From Ctenosaura bakeri (Eukaryota > Chordata > Lepidosauria > Squamata > Iguanidae), in the NCBI GenBank assembly GCA_948474755.1, contig CAOLHI010001821.1, positions 310,001 through 374,000 of the forward strand: a DNA stretch of 64,000 nt. Direction: 5' to 3'. A model generated the notes under the pieces. The model was not told the DNA's origin. It ran no database searches and saw only the letters and a list, made by a program, of their open reading frames with translations. This document shows, in pieces, positions 51,081 to 62,402 of this stretch. Position 1 is the stretch's first letter. Each line of letters starts with the position of its first letter. The position numbers and the translations under genes are program-made.

Positions 51081-52810
51081 TCTAATCATAGTATTGTTGT
51101 TTATATTCAATGTATTTTAATCATATTGGTGTTTTTTAACAAATATTCAAGATCAAGTCAGATGCTGAGTACTTTTTTCAAGAACCTTTTTAGACGTTTC
51201 CCACAGCATATCACTTTGGACTCAAGAATTAAGGCAGATAGGCAAGATAGAAATTCCTTATTGGAATCAGTGGTTTTATATAGATATAAGTTATATAGAT
51301 ATAGATATATTCTGAGATAACTGCTTGCTCACTTTCTTTTAACCATTCATCTGTAAATATTAAACAAATGTAAATACTGCCATTTTGTTCAAATCATGCC
51401 ATGATGTAATAAAACTCCTATATTTAGTTTACGTAGGACTCAAATTTTGGGAGATACTGATACATTCTATTTTTTTTTCCAAAATACAGTGTTCTTGTTT
51501 TTCCCTGTCAAGGGTCATTATAAATGTTCCTGTTGCTCCCAAAGCTTACATATTAAAGTATTCACAAGTCTTGTCACTGTTGGAGGAGGTGACCTTTGCA
51601 TACCTATACTTGCTGGTACTTAGATTGCATGTAGCTCTCAAGGAGTTTAGACAAAGCATGCTTATTGTTAGTTCCTGTCTGTTTGTGCATGTTTGTTCAC
51701 ATCCATTTTCTTCCTGCATCACATAGGTATTCCCTTTATTCTCTGGAGTCTCATTTACTCATGCTTTTTTTCTCTCTTTCTCTCCTTGCCTGCTTCCAAG
51801 GAGTGGTTTTTAAGAACTCTCAAGGTGAAGTGCTCCAATTCTCCTGACACAATGTAGTGTCTTCTTTTCCTACTTTCCTTTCCTCAAGAAGATGAACCTG
51901 TTTTGATTATGCACAAGTATTCATGAGTAAAACTGCTTTTATATACCTCATGAAGAAGACTAAGTTTGATTTCTTTCTCTGCTAGATTGTGTGCGAGGTG
52001 GAGTAGGCTGGCGAACTGTTTCAGCTTCTGCCTAGTGTATTTATATTCTGCTTGAGAGATCCACTGAAATTTCTCATATTTCCTCACAGTCACTAACCAT
52101 GAATTTAAATTAAAATCTACTTCTAATTACAATTTTAATTAAGTTGTTTATATTTCTCTGTGACTATGTTCAAAGATGTACATGGGACAAACTTCAAGAC
52201 CTCTTAAATTGTGCATTATAGAATATGAAAGTAAAATTCAGGATGACAATGTGTAAGCTCCATTAACTCAGCATTTTGTTTCATGTCATCTTACTCTTGA
52301 ATCCGTGGATTATTATTTTATTTGCATTAGAACTTATTGTGTTTTGTGTCTTCTGACATAAGTCCTTACAGGATGTTTTGGTGCAAAAGGAAACTTTTGG
52401 ATTTACACACTGAGTTCTTATGTTACTATGAATTTCATGATAGATTAGATCTACCTGTTTATTTACGAGGAATTTATAATTCTGTTCTCATCTTGTTTGA
52501 AAAGGTTTCTATCAAAAGGTTTTCCATTATGCCATGATGTTAGATTTCTTTGTGACTCATTTATACTTTTTTAAAAATAAATAATTTCCATTTTGATTTG
52601 GTGTTTCATGGGCGTATAAGATCCTCACTGAATTTATGGTTCATGGGCTAATTGTTGTATTTGGATGATCTGACAGGTATTTCTCTGGATGATATTTTCA
52701 TTCCAGCTGTTTAGCTTATGAGCTCTTGATAATGGGAGGAGAGAGAAAATAATCTCCAGGGGGTTATTTCTAATGACTCACTATTATAGCCAGGAAGTGC
52801 TACAGAGCAC
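51081..52810. other. Intron sequence, nothing recognised
   Basis: AT-rich; short (TATAGA)-like run near 51280-51312. Open frames up to 113 codons show no domain. Confidence 0.5.
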
Positions 52811-52812
52811 TT

Positions 52813-52898
52813 GAGTAATGCAGTAATTATGTTCTCTATCAGATTTCCAATCAATGAGTAATACAGTAATTATGTTCTCTATCAGATTTCCAATTGTA
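52813..52898. repeat. 43-bp tandem duplication
   Basis: Two adjacent copies, 52813-52855 and 52856-52898, beginning GAGTAATGCAGTAATTATG and GAGTAATACAGTAATTATG. They share TTCTCTATCAGATTTCCAAT; very few differences. Confidence 0.92.
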
Positions 52899-52921
52899 TT
52901 ATTATTGCAGGGATTGTTTTC

Positions 52922-53598
52922 ACTAGGGATGGGATGAATCTAGAATTTTCTGAATCCCTGGAATGTTCTGCAAATCCACAAATTGCGCAAATCTCGAATC
53001 TTTCGAATCCTCCCAGAGGAGGGCAGGAGTAGAGTGGGGCAGCCAGGAAAACAAGGGGGAGAGCAAGATTGTGCTCCGTGCCACTTCCTCCCACCCACCC
53101 CGGCTCAATCGTGGGTGGGGCATCAGGGAAAATGATGCGGGAAATGAGGCTGCTTCCTCCCATCTGCCCTGGGCCTGATCGCAGCTGAGGCAGATGGGAA
53201 AATGAGGGACAGTGCAAGATCGCACTCCCTGCCACGTCCTCCCCCCAAGGGCCCGATCGCAGCTGGAGTGGCTGGGAAAATGATGGGCAGAGTGGGATCA
53301 CACTCTGCGTCACTTCCTGCTGCCCACCAAGGGCCTGATAACAGTCGAGACAGCCAGGAAAACAACAGGGAGAGTGGGATTGCACTCCTCTGTCACTTCC
53401 TCCTGCTTGCGCCGGCTGCTGGTGGGAAAAGATCGTGCTCTTCACCACCTCCTCCTGGCAATCCCTACCTGATTGTGCCAGCCACAGGTGGGAGGAGGTG
53501 TGGATTCGAAAGATTCAATTTGCCTCCTCCCACCCGGGGATTCAGATCTGTGAATCTAGGATTCTAGGATTTGCGGATTCCTTTGGCCCATCCCCAAT
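52922..53598. mobile_element. GC-rich MITE with internal minisatellite
   Basis: The left end AGGGATGGGATGAATCTAGA and right end GGCCCATCCCCAATTT have inverted outer bases (AGGGATGGG / CCCATCCC), and AATC/GATT-rich subterminal blocks follow. Between about 53055 and 53470 a degenerate unit of roughly 70-90 bp recurs, each with a phrase like GATTGCACTC.CTGTCACTTCC and GGGAAAATGA. hAT-like ends, non-coding. The 188-codon minus open frame here (52882-53448) follows the repeat and is not a gene. Confidence 0.65.
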
Positions 53599-53810
53599 TT
53601 TCACAGTCTGTGTATATATGGCAAATATGACAGAAGTGCTATTGGTTTGCTTTTTAATCATACATACACACATACACATCTCTATTTGTAGCTATTGGAA
53701 ACTGGTATGTTCTTGTAAATGTTCTACACAATAATTTCACTGAAGACCACCAACAAAATGACTCCTTTGTGGTTGTTTTGCCACCCTGAATAGACTTTGG
53801 TACCACATAT
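53599..53810. other. Short intron spacer
   Basis: Nothing recognised. Confidence 0.6.
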
Positions 53811-53927
53811 CATAGAATCATAGATTTGGAAGAGTCCAAAAGGGCCACTGAATCCAGCCCCGTTCTGCCATGCAGGAATACAATGTGACTCTCTCACTAT
53901 AGATGCTGTTTCCTTAAAAACCATCAA
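53811..53927 (-). mobile_element. CR1 LINE 3'-end fragment
   Basis: CATAGAATCATAGATTTGGA, AGAGTCCAAAAGGGCCACTG and CTGCCATGCAGGAATACAAT are the complement of the CR1 3' UTR. About 115 bp. Confidence 0.8.
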
Positions 53928-54157
53928 TTCTGAAACTTGGCAGAATTAAAAAAAAAAAAAGCTTCATCTGCTGACAGAAAAGATTGGCAAGAAGAAAGGT
54001 ATTTTGACTCCCTATGGAGGGAGTTCCAGACTCTACGGACAGCCAATGAGAATGCCCTATCTTATGTGCCTATAAACCATAGCTGTGAAGGTGAAAATCT
54101 TATCTCCCTATATGGGTCAGCTTGTGTGCTGATATCTACAGGTAAAGGCTTTCTCTA

Positions 54158-54992
54158 AGGACATTTCCACACTACATAACTTTTGCACAATGATACCACT
54201 TTAACTACCAAGGCTGCCTCCTATGGACTGTAGTCTTGGGGGTTTGTTGTCTTGGAAGGTACTAGAATCATAGAATCATAGAAATGTAGAGTTGGAAGAG
54301 ACCACAGGGGCCATCCAGTCCAACCCCCTGCCATGCAGGAACACCCTCAAAGCACTCCCGACAGATGGCCATGTAGCCTCTGCTTAAAAACCTCCAAGAA
54401 AGGAAACTCCACTACACTCCGAGGCAGCAGATTCCACTGCCGGACAGCCCTGACTGTCAGGAAGTTCTTCCTGAGGTTCAGGTGGAATCTCCTTTCCTGC
54501 AGTTTGAATCCATTGCTCCTTGTCCTGGTCTCTGGAGCAGCAGAAAACAAGCCCTCTCCCTCCTCTACATGGCATCCCTTCAAATATTTAAACATGGCTA
54601 TCATGTCCCCTCTTAGCCTTCTCTTCTGCAGACTAAACATACCCAGCTCTCTAAGTCTATCCTCATAGGGCATGGCTTCCAGGCCTCTCACCATTTTGGT
54701 CGCCCTCCTCTGGACTTGCTCCAACTTATCAATATCCTTCTTGAATTGGGGTGCCCAGAACTGGACACAGTATTCAAGATGGGGTCTAACCAAAGCAGAG
54801 TAGAGTGATACCAGTATCTCCCTCGATCTAGACACCATACTCCTATTGATGCAGCTGAGAATTGCATTGGAGTTTTCTGAGAAATCTAAATATCCCTCCC
54901 AAAATTGCAAATCCCATGATTACATAGAACAGAACCATGGCAATTAAAGTGGAATCATGTTGCAATAGTTATGTAGTGCAGAAAGGCCCTAA
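54158..54992. mobile_element. hAT-like foldback MITE interrupted by a CR1
   Basis: The left arm, 54158-54263, starts AAGGACATTTCCACACTACA. The right arm, about 54870-54992, ends GTAGTGCAGAAAGGCCCT. The reverse complement of the right arm aligns with the left arm through TACATAACT.TTGCA and GAT.CCACTTTAA. The sequence between them is the CR1 at 54264-54870. Confidence 0.85.
54264..54870 (-). mobile_element. CR1 LINE 3' fragment inside a MITE
   Basis: The plus strand starts AGAATCATAGAATCATAGAA, the complement of the ATTCTATG terminus. The minus strand keeps an open frame with [55 protein letters not shown] and SGVL at its end. It is 5'-truncated to about 600 bp and closely similar to the copy at 18790-19712, differing at only scattered residues. 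The first residues of the 187-codon open frame come from MITE sequence, not CR1. Confidence 0.95.
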
Positions 54993-55059
54993 GCTCCACC
55001 ACCATCCCAGGCACATCTGGTAAGAACATGAGAGAGATTGTTATCAGTGGCTGCTCCAA

Positions 55060-55444
55060 AGTTATGAATCTACTTTCCCCAGGAGGTCCAGCAAGGCACT
55101 TTCCATGCTCTCTTTTCATCAGTGGGTAAACACTTTTTTCTATCTGTCTATCTATCCAGCTATCTATCTTTAGTGTATGCAGCAGATAAGGCTCTTAATG
55201 GATGGGTATAGCGTTTTTTATTTTGTTCTGTTTTTTATTTTGTTATGTTTTAAAGCATCTTTTAGTGCTGTTTTTAATTTTGCACTCTTTTTAACTTGTG
55301 TTTCTAAAACAGAAATTTAGTTGAATTGTGTTTTAACTTCTATTTTAACAATTTTTAATTTGCTTTCTGCTTTAAAAATGTTGAATGCCATCTTTGATCC
55401 CATCGTGGGAGAAAGGCAAGATAACACATTAAATAAATAAATAA
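55060..55444 (+). mobile_element. L2-type LINE 3' end
   Basis: TTTTAATTTTGCACTCTTTT and similar T-rich 3' UTR, then GATCCCATCGTGGGAGAAAG, GCAAGATAACACATTAAATA and an (AATA)n tail, the usual L2 ending. A (CTAT)n run lies at 55139-55172. Confidence 0.6.
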
Positions 55445-56285
55445 GGTTATGTGATTGAAATAAGGTCATTTCCTGAAGGTCTTAGATCCTGGGCAGACTC
55501 ATGTATGGCTGCATTTTTGGTAATGTAATAGCAACTCTAGGTGTGTATGTGTCAATATACTTTACCCATGTTTTTAAACAATGTTCTCAACTGGATGTTA
55601 AATATCTCAAACAAATGGTTCAAAGCTTGATGTTCACTTCCTATTGTCCATTCTATGCTGGCACTAATATTGAGGGTTTTTTTTTTTTTAACCAATGACT
55701 GATGACAGCTTCATTTTAAGAGACAGTTTTTCCATGCTGTTCCTAATTTGATGGATTTCTCCACTGCAGTTAATTTAAAACCTTACCCTGACAGACTTCT
55801 CAGATGGTTCATTTTTTATTTAAGCCAACTCTCAGAGTTCTGAAACCAAGGTATAATTTGTGAAAAATGGAATTCCTTCATTAGTGAACAAATTTAAATA
55901 TATAGCTACAGAGGAAGGGGAAAGTTCAGGTTTACACGGCCTCATATTTTAACTCCTGGTTCAATTTAATACATTGTCATGGCCTAGATAGAATTTTCAT
56001 GTAAAAAAAAAAATCAAAATTCTTTATAAATTTCAAATAAGCATCTTGGAACTGGATTTTTTTTTTGTATAAAGGTGAAGCAAAGATCAGATTAGACCTG
56101 ACAGAAATAAGAATCAATCTCCTATATTTGAACTAACTTTCAATAAAAACAGGCAAAATGGCTGTAATCTGCATGACCATGGCATGAAGCTTACAAAGAA
56201 ATGGATCCCTCTAACTTAGAGAAAAAGAAAAAGTTCTGTTGATTCTATTACTTTGTTCAGTATGACTTTTAAGGGCAAAAGTCTG
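55445..56285. other. Intron sequence, nothing recognised
   Basis: A poly(T) run lies at 55677-55690. No exon or classified repeat identified. Confidence 0.55.
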
Positions 56286-56289
56286 GAAG

Positions 56290-56405
56290 GCTGGAAACTC
56301 AGTAGCCTAGATATTGCTGGACTCAAGATCCCATTAGCTGCTACCAGATTGAGCAAAGCTGAGGGACAATGTCACAGTTCTTCAGTGTCTGGAGGGTAAC
56401 AGTTT
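56290..56405. repeat. Degraded squamate DNA-transposon remnant
   Basis: ATTGCTGGACTCAAGATCCC, AGCTGCTACCAGATTGAGCA and TCAGTGTCTGGAGGGTAACA resemble a very common reptile repeat phrase. I cannot name the family. Confidence 0.35.
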
Positions 56406-56436
56406 CTGCAGCCCCATTTTATTGCTAGCTGCTCTT

Positions 56437-56580
56437 TATTTATTTATTACTTATCTATTTAAAATATTTCTGTATTACCTCCTAACCCACAGAGGCCCCT
56501 GAGATGGTCAACAAATAAAAACCAATTAAAACAATATAAAGATAAAAACATTTTTAAACATATTAAAATACTTTTTAATA
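56437..56580 (-). mobile_element. L2-tail-like repeat, reverse orientation
   Basis: TTTATTTATTTATTACTTAT, a weak TACCTCCTAACCCACAGAGG, then AATAAAAACCAATTAAAACA. This order is typical of reversed L2-related 3' ends or SINEs using them. Confidence 0.45.
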
Positions 56581-57300
56581 GTGCCATTCCTTCTTGAGTA
56601 TCACTGGTTTGGAGAAAGGATGGTCACTGTTTCCACTCTTCCCAGTTAGTCTTTATCCTGGCCATAACTAAATTTTTAAACAGACCGTTTTGGGAGTATA
56701 TCAAGGGTGATACTTGAGAAAAGTAGCATTTTCTGTCTTGGGTCCTATATTGGGAGAAAGCTGAAATTAAAATAAAATAGGATGAAAATATCTTCAACTG
56801 GATGAATGTCTTCTCTTGTTCACTGCAGTCTTTCTTGATCTGCAGTGCTGGCTGGTCTCCTTCCTGGAAACAGTCAGATAGATGATTTCAGCTAATCAGA
56901 GATCTCTTAGAGAGTGCTAATACCCCATCACACTAGCATTAGCACAGCATCACCAATACAATAAAGATCTGGTGTGATAATTCAGTACACTATGTTGAAC
57001 AAGTGGCCACTTTAATCATTTTTCAAAAAAAAATGGCTAAAATGGAAAGATATTTTACATCTCCATTTTGAAAGGGGGCCACAGTTTCAGATGGACACAT
57101 CATGCAACCAGCATGGTGGAATCATCGCAGGCCATTGAACAAATGAAGCTTTGCGGATGAAATATATTATGAGATCAGGGTAAACTAAGTATATCATAGC
57201 TAATACAAACTCCGAAAGGAAGTAGGTCTACAGAGACGCCAAATTCTATAAAACCTAAAATATTGCCATTCTTAGGTTAGAAATATAGGAAGCTACCTTG
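56581..57300. other. Intron sequence, nothing recognised
   Basis: No exon or classified repeat identified. Confidence 0.55.
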
Positions 57301-57301
57301 C

Positions 57302-57345
57302 ACCAAAGTAATAGTACCATAACAGTATAGTGCAGAAAGGCCCTA
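57302..57345. mobile_element. Half of a hAT-like foldback MITE
   Basis: AATAGTACCATAACAGTATA and GTGCAGAAAGGCCCTAA match the right end of copy 1 (16062-16257). The left half is absent. Confidence 0.7.
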
Positions 57346-57606
57346 AGAGTGAGAAAGACTTCATTAATTCTTTTAAAGATGAAGAAGGAGAAAAATATGA
57401 GAGAGGAAAATGAACGAGTTCAGGAATATGGTTGGGAAAGACTAACAAAGTTTAAAAAAAAGAGTTGGATAACAATGACAGGAGATAGAGTAGAAAGAAA
57501 AAGTAAAATAATGGGTAATCTGTTAACGGCTGAATGAATACTGGGATGCAGGAATAGTACTGGGACATGAGAACTGAACCCAGGCAAAGCCGGGTGATTT
57601 AACTAG
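57346..57606 (+). mobile_element. Helitron-like 3' end, copy C
   Basis: Ends with the hairpin CCCAGGCAAAGCCGGG, a short spacer (TGATTTAA), then CTAG (57603-57606) followed by T. ATGAGAACTGAACCCAGGC matches the approach to the hairpin in copy A (ATGAGAAAATAAAATCCC). The 5' limit is unknown; the A/G-rich 57346-57540 may or may not belong to it. Confidence 0.5.
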
Positions 57607-57844
57607 TTTATTTGTATAAACTCAATACTTGAACACAACAATGCATGTCTGCAAGAATCCCTTCATTCAGTGAATTATATAGACCATCTCACACACCCCA
57701 CACCCCTGCAACACTAAAAGGGATGAATAAACAAAATTAGCTCAATGAACACACACACCCGCACAAATGGAAGAATGGCACTGGTTGGGTATTTTTGTAT
57801 ACCATATGTAATTTAATTTCCTCTTTCTAAACTACGCATTTTCT

Positions 57845-58315
57845 AAGGCCCTTTCCGCATGTGGGGGGGAAACGCCCAAAAATGCCCGAAAATGGAGCTT
57901 ACCAGCAGCCGGGCAAGTCCGTCGCCATGCAGAGCAGCACGAGTTCCCTGCTCTGCAGTCCTCCAGCATCCCAAATAGCGGCTTCCGGTTGGTGGAGGCT
58001 CTTCACCAACCGGAGAAGCTCACCAGCCAGAAGCCTGCCCCCCGCAGATCTGCAGGCACGCACTTGTGTGCACCTGCAAATCTGCTTCGGAGCTGGATGA
58101 TGGAGCAGCACAGGGCTGTGCACTCCGTGCTTTTTAAAAACCTCTAAAAAGAGGTTTTAAAAAAACATGCTGCGCAACCAGTTCCAGTTGCTCCGGATTG
58201 GACTGAGGTATGGAACTACAAAAATGTAGTCCACCCCAGTCCACTCTACGGTGCAGAAGACCTCCGTTGGAGGTCGCTCTGCACCATTTTAAAATACTAA
58301 TGCAGAAATGGCCTA
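57845..58315. mobile_element. GC-rich multi-hairpin MITE
   Basis: The outer ends AAGGCCCTTTCCGCAT and ATGCAGAAATGGCCTAA are inverted repeats. Inside lie at least four separate foldbacks: CCGGTTGGTG...CACCAACCGG (about 57985-58013), TTTTTAAAAACCTCT...AGAGGTTTTAAAAA (58131-58163), GGACTGAGG...CTACA / TGTAGTCC...CAGTCC (58199-58242), and GGTGCAGAAGACCTCC-GTT-GGAGGTC...TGCACC (58250-58285). About 470 bp, CpG-containing and non-coding. The 25480-25560 fragment shares its terminus. Confidence 0.75.
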
Positions 58316-59916
58316 AGCCTCTCACTTTTATCTATTTTCCAGTTATTGTTTCTTTTCATACAAATAGAAGAATCATGAAGCCAAAAGTTACATCTAAAAT
58401 ATTGTTGAGGAGCATTGGAATTTTTAGAGACTGTTAATCATGGATTCCATTTGCTTTGCCTGTGGATACCTATCTAGTGCAGATTTCTCTCAACGTGGCT
58501 TGCCAGCATAATGTTAAAATACAGAAATATCCAGGAAATGTTATAACAGAAGCTTTTTAAAATTACAAGTTGTACTAATTTTCATCAAGAATATTACTCC
58601 ATATTCTGCTTTGCTATGGTAGCTACACTGGGCACTAGAATTGTCTTTCAAGCTGTAGTACAATACTTGGAGTAAGATGAAAAGAAAAAAAATAAACATT
58701 GGAAGGACAGTCCTAGCAAAGAATACTGCCTGTCTTCCCACCCACTCACTCACACACTCACTGTGCATTGATATGTACTAACAGAGAGAACTGTACAGGC
58801 ATATAAAGTATAACCAGTGATATGTCGTTCAGAGCTCAAGTTAGCTGTATAAAGAAGAGTATAGAAAGTTTATTTAGGTGTTTTTTAATTATTACAACAG
58901 TCATGTAGCTGGGAATGCATGTTAAAGAACAAAGCTGACTCACACCTGCAATTGCTGATAAACTTGTTTCTACCAAGTTTTGACTCAGGGGTGTGAATAC
59001 TAATGCCAGCAACAAGTGGAAATCATTTTTATTAACTTTGGTGCCACCATAAAAATATTTTGCACCTGAATAGCATTGAGCTTCTTGTATATATCAAGTA
59101 CTAACAATGCTAATTAAATCTATTTCAGTTCTAGGTTGTAACACATTAAAACATAGAAAAGTCAAAGGAAGGAGTGAATACTTCTGTAAGGCACTTTTTT
59201 CACCATATCTTTAATTTAGAAGCTGAAATGGTTAAAAATATCTTTACCTAACCAGCCAGCTTCCCTCCAAACTCCTTATGTGAACCGTGCTTTATTTTTC
59301 CTCCCCTGGGTTTACATGGGGAAAGGTCAGCCATGTTGTTTAGCTTAACAATGGTCACGTTGAAGAATATAACAAAAGGTTACCTCAGGAGTGAAACAGA
59401 ATGAATACATTTTCTATGATTTGAACAATCCCAGTTTAACATTAAAATGAATTAATCTAACACATATTTTCATATACATTAAATTTCTTTTATGAGATAG
59501 ATGGAACAATAACAAGTGAAATAATAAACATTGGGTTTCACAGAACGTAAGAACCTGACAAAGTGTTGGAGGGCAGAATAAATATCCCCAAATAAAAATG
59601 TAAAGCTTCTGTGACAGAAAAAATGAATCTAGGAACAACACCAAAGTTAATCTGAGTTCACATTTTATCTAATAGCCATGATGATAGTGGGTGGAGTATT
59701 AGCTTTGGATTATAGAAATGTGGATTCAAATATCTAGTTGGCAAGGCAGTTAATGGCATGACTTTGGAGAGTCAATATCCCTTACCCTAATCTCTCTGCT
59801 AAATACTATTATGAAAATAATTTGGGATGACCACACCTTTCCCTGAGTTCTTTATAAGGTATGGAAATAATAAATATTAAATACCAGATTCTCTACCATA
59901 CTGGACTTAGTATGCA
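58316..59916. other. Intron sequence next to the FSTL5 donor
   Basis: AT-rich; nothing recognised apart from the splice donor at 59921-59922 on the minus strand. Confidence 0.55.
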
Positions 59917-59921
59917 ACCTA

Positions 59922-60660
<739 letters not shown>

Positions 60661-60669
60661 TCTGATACT

Positions 60670-60790
60670 ATAGTGGTTTCTACCACAAAAAGAGTTCTGT
60701 GGCACATTAAATCAATACTAATTTATTGTAGCATGGATTTTTGCGAACTATAGCATGATTCATCAGATGCATGAAATATTAATTGAAATC
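60670..60790. repeat. Sauropsid interspersed repeat remnant
   Basis: AGTTCTGTGGCACATTAAAT, TAATTTATTGTAGCATGGAT and ATGATTCATCAGATGCATGA match by recall a repeat phrase common in reptile genomes. Family not named. Confidence 0.4.
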
Positions 60791-60984
60791 TCAGGTGTAT
60801 ATATACAATCTATACAGTTGTGGTAGTACTGTTGACAGTGAGGTCAAAGGAAAATAACATGCATCAAATTGGACATTATTAAATCATTAACATTGGCCAC
60901 TCACAAAACTGTCTGTTAACAGATATATCCTCACTAGAGGCATTTCTAAGAGTTATTGTGGTGTAGCAGCGTGAGTGTTGGACG

Positions 60985-61429
60985 AAGGCCCTTTTTGCAT
61001 GGCAGTTTAGAAGTGAAAGGGCCCCTTGAATGCCACGTAAATGTCAGGAATGGTCTGCATGATGTACTCCCATTTCCACCACACTCAAAGCCCGCAAGCA
61101 CAGCAAATACGCATTTTCTTATTTTCAGCTTTTAGCCAAAAATAAGCTGCGCTTGCGCAAGGCTCATGGGCCTGGGCCACACTCACCTGCAGTGTGGAGG
61201 CTCTGGAGTCAGGCCTGTCTTGTGTCCTCTCCTCAGTGCAGCCTACAACTCCCAGGCTGCACTGTGGAAGGAAGGAGCGGGGCGCAGGCAGGGCTTTTGC
61301 ATGAGCAGGAAGGACCTGCAGAGCCCAAGCAGCAGGGAAGCAGGAGGCTTGCGAGAGCCTGCCTACCCAGGCTTTTCACGCAAGGTCCACACTCCAGCAG
61401 CATGAGAAGGTAAGCTGCAGAAAGGACCT
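60985..61429. mobile_element. GC-rich MITE inserted in a SINE
   Basis: Starts AAGGCCCTTTTTGCATGGCA and ends GTAAGCTGCAGAAAGGACCT, roughly inverted (AGGCCCTTTTTGCA / TGCAGAAAGGACCT). The interior is GC-rich (GGGGCGCAGGCAGGG). I could not fix a target duplication. The overlapping open frames at 61153-61413 lie in this element and are not genes. Confidence 0.65.
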
Positions 61430-61461
61430 AGGATAGGAGACCAATTTGAATAAAAGTTTCA

Positions 61462-61510
61462 TGACTTGCCCAGGGTCATGAAAAACTTCTGCATGACCCT
61501 GGGCAAGTCA
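61462..61510. repeat. Perfect 19-bp inverted repeat with 11-nt loop
   Basis: Left arm TGACTTGCCCAGGGTCATG (61462-61480), loop of 11 nt, right arm CATGACCCTGGGCAAGTCA (61492-61510). No mismatches. It lies in the SINE body, where one copy of TGACC(C/T)TGGGCAAGTCA is normal and the inverted one is extra. Confidence 0.97.
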
Positions 61511-61636
61511 CACTCTCAGCCTCAGAGGAAGGCAAGGGCAAATACTCCCTGAACAAATTCTGTTGAGAAAACCCTATGACAGGTTGGCTTAGGGCTGCAA
61601 TAAGTCAGAAATGAGTTGAAGGCACACAACAAAAAG

Positions 61637-62160
61637 GGACACTTCCAGATAAAAAGTGTTTCTTCACACTGGCATTTAAAAACAATGTTCAGTGATCCCA
61701 TCTTTTACCCCTTAATGGATTCTGCATGGTAGGAAAAGAGAGAAAAACGAACAGTAGAAGAAGTAGGAAAACAAGGGGGTGTTATATTTCCACTCAGGTG
61801 AAAGGCAACATTTGAAAACCTTGCAATATTCAATGAATGAAGCAGGGTGATGCCATGTTTAAAACCTCTGTTCGGGCTACTAGGTGAGGCTGGTAGCACC
61901 TCCCCACTTTGTATGACATTTTCGTGGACACATTAGCACTGAATTGGTGAATGTGTGTATGGAAACAGCAGGGCATGTACAAGTACATATACTTGTACAT
62001 ACAAGAAACAATAGAAAAAGATGCCTAAATATTTATTTAAATAATCAAAATATAAATATTGATGCTTAAAACTAAATAAAACTAAAAACTAAATTAATTT
62101 CAAGAGAGATAAGCAAAAGGCAGAACACAGTTCAATATAAAAACAATAATCCTATAACAT
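61637..62160. other. Intron sequence, nothing recognised
   Basis: Small inverted/direct TACTTGTACAT words near 61978-62000. No exon recognised. Confidence 0.55.
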
Positions 62161-62164
62161 GGAT

Positions 62165-62402
62165 TTGGTGGTTTGAGCATTGGGCTACAACTTTGGAAAC
62201 CAGGGTTCTAAGCTCTGTTCAGTCGTGGAAACCCACTGGGTGATTTTGGGCAAGTCACGCTCTCTCAGTCGCAGGGCGAGGCAAAGGCAAACCCTGGCAA
62301 ACTTGGTAAACCCTGCCAAGAAAATCCAATAATAGGTTTTCCTTAGGGTTGCCATAAGTCAGAAATGACTTGAAGGTGTACAACAACAATAACAAAACAA
62401 CA
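62165..62402 (+). mobile_element. Sauria-type SINE, near full length
   Basis: Head TGGTGGTTTGAGCATTGGGC, GGAAACCAGGGTTCTAAGCT, then CCCACTGGGTGATTTTGGGC, GGTTGCCATAAGTCAGAAAT, GACTTGAAGGTGTACAACAA and further CAA units. About 235 bp, among the most complete SINE copies here. Confidence 0.92.

Larger units (their letters stand above)
60955..61636 (+). mobile_element. Sauria-type SINE split by a MITE
   Basis: The head GTGGTGTAGCAGCGTGAGTG ends near 60984. The body resumes at about 61430 (GGATAGGAGACCAATTTGAA) and runs to GGCTGCAATAAGTCAGAAAT and GGCACACAACAAAAAG. The 445 bp between are a separate element. The body also carries a 19-bp perfect inverted duplication (61462-61510). Confidence 0.85.

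Noticed and set aside
52882..53448. 188-codon minus-strand Pro/Ser-rich open frame
   Set aside because: Follows the degenerate internal repeats of a GC-rich MITE; other frames are equally open.
54347..54910. 187-codon minus-strand open frame
   Set aside because: CR1 sequence; its first residues come from the MITE into which the CR1 inserted.
61185..61215. Possible earlier FSTL5 exon end on the minus strand (codons reading Ser-Thr-Leu-Gln before a GT)
   Set aside because: Upstream codons do not continue into FSTL5-like sequence, and the site lies inside a GC-rich MITE.
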